A stretch of 64,000 nucleotides of DNA, taken from contig JAJZVX010000015.1 of NCBI GenBank assembly GCA_021846985.1, positions 27,289 to 91,288 of the forward strand, given 5' to 3'. The position numbers and the translations under genes were made by a program. Under the pieces are notes generated by a model. The model was not told where the DNA came from. It saw only the letters and a program-made list of their open reading frames with translations, and did not search any database. The stretch is from Acidobacteriota bacterium. Its GTDB lineage: Bacteria > Acidobacteriota > Terriglobia > Terriglobales > Acidobacteriaceae. Of the stretch, positions 50,516 through 58,902 are shown piece after piece; within the stretch, counting starts at the first letter, position 1; the number at the start of each line of letters is the position of its first letter.

Positions 50516-51592
50516 CTATCCCTTGCGTCCGCGCACGGCTTCCCGGGCATCGGCGGGCCCGCTGGCAGGCACCTCGGGAACGTCGGCCTTCACCGCGCCG
50601 ATGTTCAGCCGCTTACGTAGCTCCCCGTCGATCTTCCCAAAGACGTCCTTGTTCTCCTTCAGGAAGGTGCGGGTGTTCTCGCGGCCCTGGCCAATGCGCT
50701 CTCCGCCGTAGCTGTACCACGCCCCCGACTTTTCCACGATGCCCTGGGCCACGGCCAGATCCAGCACGTCGCCCTCGCGGCTGATCCCCTCGCCGTAGAG
50801 AATGTCGAACTCCGCCTCGCGGAAGGGCGCCGCCACCTTATTTTTCACAATCTTCACCTTGGTGCGGTTCCCGGTCACGCTATCGCCTTCCTTGATGGCG
50901 GCGATGCGGCGAATATCGATGCGCACCGACGAGTAAAACTTCAGCGCCCGGCCACCGGTCGTGGTCTCCGGATTGCCAAACATCACCCCGATCTTCTCGC
51001 GGATCTGGTTGATGAAGATCAGCGCTGTGCGCGACTTCGAAACCGTGCCGGTCAGCTTGCGCAAAGCCTGCGACATCAGCCGCGCCTGCAAGCCCACATG
51101 GCTGTCGCCCATCTCCCCGTCCAGCTCTGCCTTGGGCACCAGCGCCGCCACCGAGTCCACCACCAGCACGTCGATGGCGCCCGAGCGCACCAGCGCCTCC
51201 GTGATCTCCAGCGCCTGCTCGCCCGAGTCGGGCTGCGACACCAGAAGATTGTCGATGTCCACACCCAGCTTGCGCGCATAAGAGGGGTCGAGTGCGTGCT
51301 CGGCGTCCACAAAGGCCGCCAGCCCGCCCTGCCGCTGCGCCTCGGCGATGATCTGCAGGGTGATGGTCGTCTTGCCCGAGGACTCCGGCCCGTAAACCTC
51401 GGTCACGCGGCCGCGTGGAATCCCGCCCACGCCCAGCGCCGCGTCAAAGCTGATCGAGCCGGTCGAGATCACCGCAATCGGCACCAGCGCCTCGCGTGAG
51501 CCGAGCCGCACAATCGACCCCTTACCAAACTGCTTTTCGATTTGAGCCAGGGCTAGTTCTACGGCTTTCGTACGGTCGTCGGCAATGGCCAT
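50516..51592 (-). CDS. recA: RecA recombinase
   Basis: A 358-residue strand-exchange ATPase. Walker A is GPESSGKT, Walker [23 protein letters not shown], with loop L1 [14 protein letters not shown] and L2 [32 protein letters not shown]. The C-terminus is short and not strongly acidic. The ATG at 51592 follows GAAGGAG by about 9 bases; the palindrome GGAGCGCTCC (51595-51604) overlaps this site and could hide it in the mRNA. I see no GAACnnnnGTTC or CTGT-type LexA box upstream. Confidence 0.97.
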   Translation of the reverse strand: MAIADDRTKAVELALAQIEKQFGKGSIVRLGSREALVPIAVISTGSISFDAALGVGGIPRGRVTEVYGPESSGKTTITLQIIAEAQRQGGLAAFVDAEHALDPSYARKLGVDIDNLLVSQPDSGEQALEITEALVRSGAIDVLVVDSVAALVPKAELDGEMGDSHVGLQARLMSQALRKLTGTVSKSRTALIFINQIREKIGVMFGNPETTTGGRALKFYSSVRIDIRRIAAIKEGDSVTGNRTKVKIVKNKVAAPFREAEFDILYGEGISREGDVLDLAVAQGIVEKSGAWYSYGGERIGQGRENTRTFLKENKDVFGKIDGELRKRLNIGAVKADVPEVPASGPADAREAVRGRKG

Positions 51593-51790
51593 CGGGAGCG
51601 CTCCTTCAACACAAATACCCGCCCGCGCACACTTCGACCTTCCTTTGAAGAAAATGGCGTGCCGGCATGGATTCGATTTCGAAGGGATTGTAGCAGGACT
51701 GGACACACAAAGACAGTGAAAAATAGCGAAGAAACGGGGAAGACTCGCCGCCGCGCGATCTTCAGCTCCTTGGCCGGCAGGCTTCCCCCT

Positions 51791-52087
51791 TCAAACCGTA
51801 TATGCCCCGATCCGCGTCTCGCGGCTGGTCAGATCGTCGCAGGCGCGGTCCACCTTTTCGTACTCGGCGTCATGCTCCTTGCGGAAGGCGCGGAAGGCTT
51901 CTTCGCCGCTCCAGCGGTCGATCGTCAGGTAGCTGCCGGGAACGTACGCGTCGCGCAGCAGCTCGGTGCCCAGGTAGTCGGGCGAGGTACGGAAGAGTTG
52001 GGCCCACGCACCCTCCGGCCCATACGCGGCCTCGAAGGCGGGAATCTTCTCCTCGGCGATCTCAAACTGCCAGACAACAACAAACAT
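51791..52087 (-). CDS. ABM-fold monooxygenase-like protein
   Basis: A 98-residue protein of the antibiotic-biosynthesis-monooxygenase/dimeric ferredoxin-like fold: MFVVVWQFEIAEEKIPAFEAAYG, YLGTELLRDAYVPGSYLTIDRW, EEAFRAFRKEHDAEYEKVDRACDDLT. Such proteins range from quinone oxidases to heme-degrading enzymes or have no known activity. GAGGAC lies about 5-6 bases before the ATG. Its neighbours give no pathway. Confidence 0.8.
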   Translation of the reverse strand: MFVVVWQFEIAEEKIPAFEAAYGPEGAWAQLFRTSPDYLGTELLRDAYVPGSYLTIDRWSGEEAFRAFRKEHDAEYEKVDRACDDLTSRETRIGAYTV

Positions 52088-52203
52088 GCGCGTCCTCGAT
52101 GATTCCTCTATGGTAGCGCACTCGTTGGCATCCGGACTGCAAGGGGCGCGGTGGGCGCATGCCCGCCGCCTTGCCGGATTCCACGGTCTCGGCTGCCGGC
52201 GCC

Positions 52204-52310
52204 TCATTGCCTGGATTCGAGCAGCACCGAGGCGGTCTGCGGCAGATCGATGGTCAGTCTGCCGCCGTTTGCCGGATAAGCGCGTCCCGTCCACGCATCT
52301 TTCCAGCCCC
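52204..52310 (-). pseudogene. C-terminal relic of a glycoside hydrolase
   Basis: On the minus strand one frame encodes WKDAWTGRAYPANGGRLTID then LPQTASVLLESRQ and a TGA. This is the closing beta-sandwich sequence seen at the ends of many glycosidases (DxWTGxxY...LxxxLPPxxxxVL). An in-frame stop lies about 10 codons upstream, and no start is present. It lies between the ThyX-like and ABM genes on the same strand. Confidence 0.5.
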
Positions 52311-52354
52311 TTCGAATTCGTTACTTTCGTCGCCGCGCAGTCTATCACCGGGCC

Positions 52355-53950
52355 TTACCGGTGCAGCAGGTCGATGGGCTGGGTAAAGTCGGTCACCCGG
52401 ATGTGGCGCGCCAGCGCCGGATGCTGGCGCTCGATGGCCTTGTACATCTCCCAGGCCACGCGGCGGTAGCTGAAGTGTCCGGCCGGCCCGGAGCGCAGCT
52501 CGCTGATGTACTGCGCCTCGGCAAAGTCCATCTTGAAAAGGCAGCGGATGCGCGTGGCCAGCGGCAGCAGGTAGAGCGCCGACTGCGCCGCCTCCGGCGC
52601 CGGTCCGGCGGCTATTTGCGCGCTGGCGGCGTGAGCGCCCTCGATGGCCGTCTGGTAACCCGCCAGAACGCCGGCCTCCGTGAGGATCCGCACCTCCGCG
52701 CCCAGGTCGCCGTGCTCGGGCGTCTCGTAGCCGTGCCGCGCGCTAAACCCCTGGATGATCTGCGCGCAACGGCGATGCCGGTGCATGTCGCGGAAGCCGC
52801 CCATGTCCATCAGGATGTCGAAGCGCAGCGCGGCTCCGGCGTGGAAGGCGCGTAAAGCCTCATCGTGCGCGCCGCGATGCCGCACCCCCAGCGCCACGAT
52901 CTCCCCTACCCGCGCCGCCGGCATCCCGCCCACCACATCCCGAATCTGCCGGTAGGGATAGTGGCTGGCCGAGTAGAGCAGCGTGGCGGCCAGCTCCACT
53001 TCCAGGCTTTCGGTGCGCTCCACCAGATCCACCAGCGGAGCCTCGGCGATGGGCAGAGCGCTCAGCACCTCCCCGGCCGCCGCCTCCAGTTCGGCGCGCG
53101 TCTTCATTTCGTAGTCGCTGGGCTGAGCGTATTTCACGAGCGTGGGCGCGGTGCGCACCTCGCGCGTCAGCAGGCCCGCGGCCTCGGCGGCCAGCGCCGG
53201 GTCCGTGGTGGCAAGCTTTTCCACCAGCGCCGCGCCGGCCTTCGCGTTCAGATTCCATGCCGGGCCGGTCACGGCCTCGCGCAGCTTCACGCCCAGGTCG
53301 CGCACCTCGGCGGCAGGGTGCGCAAGCAGCCGCGAAACCTGCGTTTCCAGCGTGCGAGCATTCATAATCTGGCCCAGCGAGGTGTTGGTGGCCAGCGGCA
53401 GCAGATAGCGGGCCACGTCGAAGGCCCGTGCCCGCAGCGTGCGTTCGTATGCCTCGGGCTTCATCTCCGAGGGGCGCGCAACGCGCCGCCGTAGAGCCTC
53501 CTGCACGGCGCCGGTGGTCTGCTGGTAGGCGGCAAACAGGCTCGCAATGGTCTCCGCATAGAGCGTTGCCGAGCCGCCATCGGCCCCGAAATCGGGAAGA
53601 TACCAGCCCGACTTCACGAAATTCTGGTAGCGCGTGGAGCGCTCCTGGCCGTCCCAGCGCTGTTCGTCCACCAGCACAATGGCGGCCAGCAGGCTTAGCC
53701 GTTCCACGGCCAGCGCCACGTGGGCCAGGTCCGCGATGGAGCGGTGACCGTATTGAAAATAAAAGGTGGAGAGAAACTGCTCGGCGCGCTGGGCACTGAT
53801 CTCGGCCAGCGACTCACGCATCGACAGGGCGGAACGGGAGTACTTGGCCATGGCATAAGCCAGGACCTCGGGATCGGCGCCGTGGACGGCAAAGACTTCG
53901 GTTTGGTTGCGGGCGCCGGGCGGAAGAAAAGATTCGCTGGACATGGACAT
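52355..53950 (-). CDS. Two-lobed ThyX-like (flavin-dependent thymidylate synthase) protein
   Basis: About 531 residues, twice the normal ThyX length. The N-terminal lobe has YGHRSIADLAHVALAVERLSLLAA and then VDEQRWDGQERSTRYQ, where ThyX would have the RHR...SxRY signature; RHR is lost but STRY is kept. The C-terminal lobe has MHRHRRCAQIIQGFSARHGYE, which keeps RHR. Double-length homologs are annotated as thymidylate synthases, but activity of this one is uncertain. Starts at 53974, 53950 and 53944 are all possible and none has a good Shine-Dalgarno. Confidence 0.75.
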   Translation of the reverse strand: MSMSSESFLPPGARNQTEVFAVHGADPEVLAYAMAKYSRSALSMRESLAEISAQRAEQFLSTFYFQYGHRSIADLAHVALAVERLSLLAAIVLVDEQRWDGQERSTRYQNFVKSGWYLPDFGADGGSATLYAETIASLFAAYQQTTGAVQEALRRRVARPSEMKPEAYERTLRARAFDVARYLLPLATNTSLGQIMNARTLETQVSRLLAHPAAEVRDLGVKLREAVTGPAWNLNAKAGAALVEKLATTDPALAAEAAGLLTREVRTAPTLVKYAQPSDYEMKTRAELEAAAGEVLSALPIAEAPLVDLVERTESLEVELAATLLYSASHYPYRQIRDVVGGMPAARVGEIVALGVRHRGAHDEALRAFHAGAALRFDILMDMGGFRDMHRHRRCAQIIQGFSARHGYETPEHGDLGAEVRILTEAGVLAGYQTAIEGAHAASAQIAAGPAPEAAQSALYLLPLATRIRCLFKMDFAEAQYISELRSGPAGHFSYRRVAWEMYKAIERQHPALARHIRVTDFTQPIDLLHR

Positions 53951-54028
53951 GGACTCGCGAACAGAATACGGCATTGGGAACGGAAGTGGCTCCGCAACCT
54001 TGGCGAAGCCTGGTTCGTCTCTAAAATA

Positions 54029-54072
54029 GGGGCACGGATGTAAACGCTAAAAGGGGCACGGATGTAAACGCT
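54029..54072. repeat. 20-base direct repeat, spacing 4
   Basis: GGGGCACGGATGTAAACGCT occurs at 54029-54048 and 54053-54072, separated by AAAA. It lies between the divergent ThyX-like and DUF2071 genes, just before the latter's ribosome-binding site. Multiple short repeats of this sort are typical of the ends of some IS21-like elements, but no transposase is present. Confidence 0.8.
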
Positions 54073-54087
54073 CTCACAGGAGCAGGC

Positions 54088-54897
54088 ATGCAAAAGCATC
54101 TGGTTCGGACGTCGCATCGGCCGCGGCCTTTGCCGCCCGGCCGCTGGTTGATGACCCAGCGCTGGAACGACCTGCTTTTTGCCCACTGGCCGGTTTCTGA
54201 AAGCCAGATCGCAGCCCTCTTGCCGGAAGGGCTTGCCGTGGATACCTTTCAGGGCTCGGCATGGCTGGGAGCGGTTCCCTTCTGGCTCGACCGCATCAAG
54301 ATTCGTGGTCTTCCTCCGCTTCCCGGGATCCGCCGATTCCCTGATCTCAACCTCCGCACCTACGTCCGCGACCAGAGGACCGGCACGCGCGGCCTCTATT
54401 TCTTCTCTCTCGACGCCAGCAACCTCCTGGCGGTCGCGGTGGCCCGGGGCATCTTCCACCTGCCGTGTCACTGGGCAGAGATGCGGCTCGATCACCGCTC
54501 GGAACGCGAATTCGCGTTTTACAGCCGGCGTCGCTTTGCGCCACAGCCGGTCATCTTCAAGGCGCGCTATCGCAGCCTTGGCCCAACGCAGCAATTGGCG
54601 GAGTGCCCGGCGGGATCGCTCCCGCACTTCTTCGCGGAGCGTTCTTGTCTCTTCTCGGTTAACCGGGACGGGCAGACCACCCAATCGACTCTGCACCATA
54701 TTCCATGGCCGATGGAAGAAGCCGAGGCGGAGATCGAACGCAACGACCTGGCTGCGGCCATCGGCATCCGTCTGCTTGACAAGGAACCGGTTCTGCATTA
54801 TTCGCGCCGCTTGGCAGTCTATGTATGGCCGGAAAAGGTGCTGAAGCCCGCCATCGCCGGACGGCCGGTGGCAGTGGCGGTTTCGCCCTCCACCTGA
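54088..54897 (+). CDS. DUF2071 (YqjF-like) protein
   Basis: A 269-residue protein. MTQRWNDLLFAHWPVSESQIAALLPEGLAVDTFQGSAWLGAVPFWL is the DUF2071 hallmark; LNLRTYVRDQRTGTRGLYFFSLDASNLLAVAVAR and the late AVYVWPEKV also fit. The family has an acetoacetate-decarboxylase-like fold with unknown activity. AGGAG lies 5 bases upstream of the ATG, immediately after the 20-base repeats. Confidence 0.85.
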   Translation: MQKHLVRTSHRPRPLPPGRWLMTQRWNDLLFAHWPVSESQIAALLPEGLAVDTFQGSAWLGAVPFWLDRIKIRGLPPLPGIRRFPDLNLRTYVRDQRTGTRGLYFFSLDASNLLAVAVARGIFHLPCHWAEMRLDHRSEREFAFYSRRRFAPQPVIFKARYRSLGPTQQLAECPAGSLPHFFAERSCLFSVNRDGQTTQSTLHHIPWPMEEAEAEIERNDLAAAIGIRLLDKEPVLHYSRRLAVYVWPEKVLKPAIAGRPVAVAVSPST

Positions 54898-55031
54898 GCC
54901 GGCGCAAGCCGGCGATGCGAGCGCCGGACAGACGGAGCGGCTGGCGGCGCGGCATCTCTCAGCCCAATACCCCCTTATAATTGAGGGGCGAAAGGGCGCG
55001 CTGCGGCGCGTTCGGGGTTTGAAGAACATCT

Positions 55032-55781
55032 ATGACGGCTTTGCAGGGAAGAATTGCGCTGGTGACCGGCGCATCGCAAGGGATCGGGCGCGCCTGCGCG
55101 CTGGAGCTGGCGCGCGCCGGGGCCACCGTGGCGCTGGCGGCGCGGAACGAAGTCCGGCTGGCCGAGGTAGCCGCAGAAATTGCCGCTGCCGGCGGGCAGG
55201 CCGTGCCTTTTGCTCTGGATGTGGCCAGCGAGGAGTCCATCAAGGCCGGTGCCCGCGCCGTGCTGGAGCGCTTCGGCAAGGTCGAGATTCTGGTCAACAA
55301 CGCCGGCATTACCCGCGATGGGCTGATGCTGCGCATGAAGCGCGCCGACTGGGATGACGTGCTCGCCACCAACCTGACCGGGGCCTTCCTTCTCACCCAG
55401 GCCCTGCTCAGCCCCATGCTCAAGAACCGCTGGGGGCGCATCGTCAACATCACCAGCGTCGTGGGCCGCACCGGTCAAGCCGGGCAGGCAAACTACGCGG
55501 CCAGCAAGGCCGGCCTCATCGGCTTCACCCGGTCACTGGCCCGCGAAGTGGCCTCCCGCGGCATCACGGCCAACGCCGTCGCGCCTGGTTATATCGAAAC
55601 CCCCATGACCGCCGTGCTCGACGAAAAGCTGCGCACCGCCATGATGGCCCAGATTCCCTTGGGACGCCCGGGCACCGATGCGGATGTGGCCCACGCCGTG
55701 GCGTTCCTCGCCTCGGACGCCGCCGGCTACATCACCGGTCAGGTGCTGGACGTGAACGGCGGCATGTTCATCGGCGCCTGA
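55032..55781 (+). CDS. fabG: 3-oxoacyl-ACP reductase (FabG type SDR)
   Basis: A 249-residue short-chain dehydrogenase. The NADPH site is VTGASQGIGRA, the NNAG motif is intact, and the catalytic triad is Ser in NITSVVGRTGQ with Tyr-Lys in NYAASKAG. The C-terminal GQVLDVNGGMFI is the FabG ending. It reduces 3-oxoacyl-ACP in fatty acid elongation, though other fab genes are not adjacent, so a different keto substrate is possible. Confidence 0.88.
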   Translation: MTALQGRIALVTGASQGIGRACALELARAGATVALAARNEVRLAEVAAEIAAAGGQAVPFALDVASEESIKAGARAVLERFGKVEILVNNAGITRDGLMLRMKRADWDDVLATNLTGAFLLTQALLSPMLKNRWGRIVNITSVVGRTGQAGQANYAASKAGLIGFTRSLAREVASRGITANAVAPGYIETPMTAVLDEKLRTAMMAQIPLGRPGTDADVAHAVAFLASDAAGYITGQVLDVNGGMFIGA

Positions 55782-55863
55782 ACGAACGCGCGCATAGCTC
55801 CGGACCATTCGCCTCTCGACTCAAGGAATGCCTTCCCGCTGCCGATAAGACTTCGGGAAGGCC

Positions 55864-56043
55864 ATGGCTACAACCTCCGCTGAGCACGGGCGCGCGCAAA
55901 CGCCGCTGCAAACCGCGAATGGGCTGCGTTACGTCGCCCGCCAGCCCATCACCCACCTGCGCGGCCGCGTGCATGGCTACGAACTCCTTTTCCGTAACGG
56001 GACCGAGGATGCCTTCCGCGGAGATGGTGATCTCGCCATCCGT
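55864..56043 (+). pseudogene. Truncated EAL-HDOD (YuxH-like) gene
   Basis: An ATG opens a frame with LRYVARQPITHLRGRVHGYE then LLFRNGTEDAFRGDGDLAIR, the exact N-terminal signature of EAL-HDOD signalling proteins. Homology ends after about 60 codons, where the sequence runs into the tail of the converging beta-propeller gene. The rest of the EAL domain and the HDOD domain are missing. Confidence 0.7.
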
Positions 56044-56048
56044 CCCGG

Positions 56049-57566
56049 CTACGGCACGCTCATCTCCTCTTCCGGCAACTGCTCGTAGCTGACAAACGCC
56101 ACACGCTTGCTGCCAGGAGACCACGAAGGAACATTCATGGTGCCCTGGCCACCAAAGAGCTTCGCCAGCAGCGTGGTCTTCTTGTCCTTGAGCGCCACCA
56201 GCCGGATCTCCACGTTCTTCAGCGGCGGATGGCCGGTCACGGATCGGTCATAAGCCAGATACACCATCCAGCGCCCGTCTGGAGAGATATGCGGGAACCA
56301 GTCGTTGCTGTCCGTCGTCAGAAACTGCTGCTGGTCCGAGCCATCCGGCCGCATGCGCCAAATCTGCATGTGCCCCGTGCGTTCGGAATTGAAGTAAATC
56401 CACGCTCCGTCGGGCGAGTAGTCGGGACCGTCGTCGAGCCCGGGCGCGGAGGTCAACTGCCTCTCGTCTTCGCCGTTCACGCCGATCGAATAGATGTCCG
56501 CCGCATTCCCGCGCCGCGCGGCAAAGGCTAGCCTCTTGCCGTCCGGCGACCAGCCGTGCCAATACGCCGCGCCCGTCTTCGTCACCAGCCGCGGCTCGCC
56601 CCCGGCCAGCGGAACAACATAGACGCGAGAGAGCTTGTCTGCCCCCGATTGGCAACTGATGGCCAGCCACTGGCCGCCGGGCGAGATTCCATGGTCGTTG
56701 TTGCACTCCTCCAGTTCGCCCGCGGCAATGGCCTCGGGCTCCGCGCTGCCTATCGCCAGCCGGTAGATCCGCCCCTCTTCGTTGAAGACGAAGGCCTTGC
56801 CGTCGTGCGTCCAGTTGGGCGCCTCAAAGTGCGCCGCGGCCACGTATTGCACCCGCCGGTCTCCCGCCACAGGCACCGCCTCCAGCGTGCTCAGCAGCAC
56901 CGTCGCGCCCCGCGCTGGCGCCAGATGCTCCAGCTTCACGTTGGAAAACACCACCTTCTGCACCGCGTCCTTGTTGTGCGCGCACACACCGATGCCGATA
57001 TAGAAGGTGCCGCTTACCGGCAGCCGTGTGCTCGCGCCCGAGGGGTGCAGACGTCCGTCCTCGCCAGGAACAAAAGCGTAGATAAAATCCCCGCGCTTCT
57101 CAATCCGCACCCGCTTCGGCGCCGAAACGTTCGTCTGCACCTCGCGCATATCGCCGCCCTTCGCATCGCGAAACTGCAACGAGGTCAGACCGTCGCCGTG
57201 CACGGCCACATCGGCGGAGATCGAGTCCTTGTCCAGCGTCTTGCGAATCACCAGCAGACCCTTGCGGTGCGCGTCTCCGGTCGAACCAGCGATCGTGATG
57301 TCGGCGCTCAACGCCACGTCGCCCGAAACCTTCTTCCACACAAAATGAAAGTCGTCGCTGGCAAACCACATATTCTCGCCGCTGCCGGTCACGGTGTAAG
57401 TCTTCTGCGCGGGGCCATAGGCAGCCGAGCCCGCGTGCAGCACCGTACCCACATCCTGTTGTCCATCGAAGATGCCAATCTTCCGCGCCTGCGCCCCGGC
57501 ATGGGCTAAGGCAAATGCGGCGGTCACGGCAAAACAGGCAAGGAATCGTACCAAACAAGAACGCAT
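56049..57566 (-). CDS. Exported TolB-like beta-propeller protein with lectin-like N-domain
   Basis: A 505-residue exported protein. A signal peptide (MRSCLVRFLACFAVTAAFALAHAGA) is followed by a jelly-roll of DUF1349 type (YTVTGSGENMWFASDDFHFVWKKVSGDVALSADI) to about residue 215, then PD40/TolB propeller repeats such as PNWTHDGKAFVFN, HGWSPDGKRLAFAAR, PDYSPDGAWIYFNSER, PHISPDGRWMVYLAY and PSWSPGSKRVAFVSY. These proteins often bind carbohydrate or act beside glycosidases; no catalytic residues are seen. GAGAGG lies 10 bases upstream. It converges on the EAL-HDOD remnant. Confidence 0.87.
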   Translation of the reverse strand: MRSCLVRFLACFAVTAAFALAHAGAQARKIGIFDGQQDVGTVLHAGSAAYGPAQKTYTVTGSGENMWFASDDFHFVWKKVSGDVALSADITIAGSTGDAHRKGLLVIRKTLDKDSISADVAVHGDGLTSLQFRDAKGGDMREVQTNVSAPKRVRIEKRGDFIYAFVPGEDGRLHPSGASTRLPVSGTFYIGIGVCAHNKDAVQKVVFSNVKLEHLAPARGATVLLSTLEAVPVAGDRRVQYVAAAHFEAPNWTHDGKAFVFNEEGRIYRLAIGSAEPEAIAAGELEECNNDHGISPGGQWLAISCQSGADKLSRVYVVPLAGGEPRLVTKTGAAYWHGWSPDGKRLAFAARRGNAADIYSIGVNGEDERQLTSAPGLDDGPDYSPDGAWIYFNSERTGHMQIWRMRPDGSDQQQFLTTDSNDWFPHISPDGRWMVYLAYDRSVTGHPPLKNVEIRLVALKDKKTTLLAKLFGGQGTMNVPSWSPGSKRVAFVSYEQLPEEEMSVP

Positions 57567-57853
57567 GAAACTCAAACCTCTCCCGGCTGGAGTGCGCGGA
57601 ACAATGGCCTGCTCCGCGCCGCCTACGAGCATACCGCATTCATCCGCCGCCTACCCGGCAGGTTGGGTAACACTCTAAACTCCCACCCGCGATTGGAGTG
57701 TCCGCATCCGGCCGCGCGACACCCGCGGTTCGCGCGCCGCCATTCTCGCGGCGTAACGGATTCTTTGCTCCCCCAGGTTGCCGGGCCATGCTCTGCAATG
57801 GCGTTGCCAGCCGCCCCGGCCGGCCTCAATCACGCCTTTGTTTCCAGCTCTTT

Positions 57854-58609
57854 TTACGGGTGTTGCGCCGACGGCTGCGACGGCGTCGCGCCGCCGTGGA
57901 ATGGAACCGCGGTCACGTGCCGCGGCATGCGCATCACCATCACGCTTGCGGCTGTGAACGATCCGTTCTGGATGCCCCCTTCGGCACGCACGATGTCGCC
58001 CACATGGATGTCGCTCGCCGTCGCCGCCTGACGATGCATGCGGAATTGTGTGTGCGCATCCACCACAAATGTGTATTCCGCATGATCCAGCGCGCCCGTC
58101 AGCGTAATCTTGCCGCCCTCGACGGCCGTAACCCTGCCTTGCAGCCAGGTCTTCCCATAGTTGGCGTGCATCTCGCGCATCGCCTTCTCGCGTTGGGGAT
58201 CCATCTTGATCACGGACATGGCGCCCATCGTCCTGGCATGCGGATCGAGCTGGCCGATCACGGCAATCGAATCGCCCGCCTTGATGTCGGACGGCTTCAA
58301 CTGCTTCGGCCGCCCCATGGTGGAACTCCCCGTCATCGAAGACTCTTCCGGCGCGCGGTGCATCCCCGATGGATCGACAAAGTGGGTATTGGCGCTGAAG
58401 CGCACCGTGTACACATCGCCGCCATCCGTCTTCAGAATGTAGTGATCGGTTGCCGCCTCTGTCACCTTGCCTTCCAGGCCGTACATGAACGCGCCCTGCG
58501 CCCCGCCCGGCTGCTGGCCAGCGGTGGACTCTGTACTTGCCTTCTGGGCTACGGCTGCGCCGCCCAGCGCCAACCCGGAAACGACGGCCAAAATCAGGCC
58601 AACTTTCAT
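57854..58609 (-). CDS. Exported DUF5666 protein
   Basis: A 251-residue exported protein with signal MKVGLILAVVSGLALGGAAVA. The body has two DUF5666-like beta units: GLEGKVTEAATDHYILKTDGGDVYTVRFSANTHF...DIKAGDSIAVIGQLD and LQGRVTAVEGGKITLTGALDHAEYTFVVDAHTQF...DIHVGDIVRAEGG. The fold resembles small OB-like barrels and has no assigned function. The ATG at 58609 has AGGAG 5 bases upstream; a GTG two codons earlier is in frame. Confidence 0.82.
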   Translation of the reverse strand: MKVGLILAVVSGLALGGAAVAQKASTESTAGQQPGGAQGAFMYGLEGKVTEAATDHYILKTDGGDVYTVRFSANTHFVDPSGMHRAPEESSMTGSSTMGRPKQLKPSDIKAGDSIAVIGQLDPHARTMGAMSVIKMDPQREKAMREMHANYGKTWLQGRVTAVEGGKITLTGALDHAEYTFVVDAHTQFRMHRQAATASDIHVGDIVRAEGGIQNGSFTAASVMVMRMPRHVTAVPFHGGATPSQPSAQHP

Positions 58610-58902
58610 AAACACTCCTCGCGGGCAGAGCCTCTGCCCCCCCCTTAAGCATAGCCGGTAACCGCCACACGGATGCGCGGCCCGTCCCGCTGGGAAGAAC
58701 CACCGTGGAGAGACTCTTCCGCCGTCATGCCATCGAACGCAAAGACTCCCCGCCGCCGCGAAGATTCGCCCCTCCCATCACTCTCCCCTGTGCAATGAAG
58801 CCGGCCTGCATGACCAGGCGCAGTCGATGGACGGCGCACTGGCTCCTTCCCGCGCCCGGACACTGTCCGGCGAGGCAACGATGCCGGGCGCCGCGGCCCA
58901 AC

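Noticed and set aside
51593..51790. LexA box upstream of recA
   Set aside because: No GAACnnnnGTTC-type or CTGTnnnnnnnnACAG-type site is present by eye; Acidobacteriota LexA sites may differ.
54029..54072. Start of a CRISPR array
   Set aside because: Only two copies, 4-base spacing and no spacers or cas genes.
58645..58878. Minus-strand frame ending EESLHGGSSQRDGPRIR, possibly a dioxygenase tail
   Set aside because: The likeness to 2-oxoglutarate oxygenase C-termini is only a few residues; too weak to call a relic.
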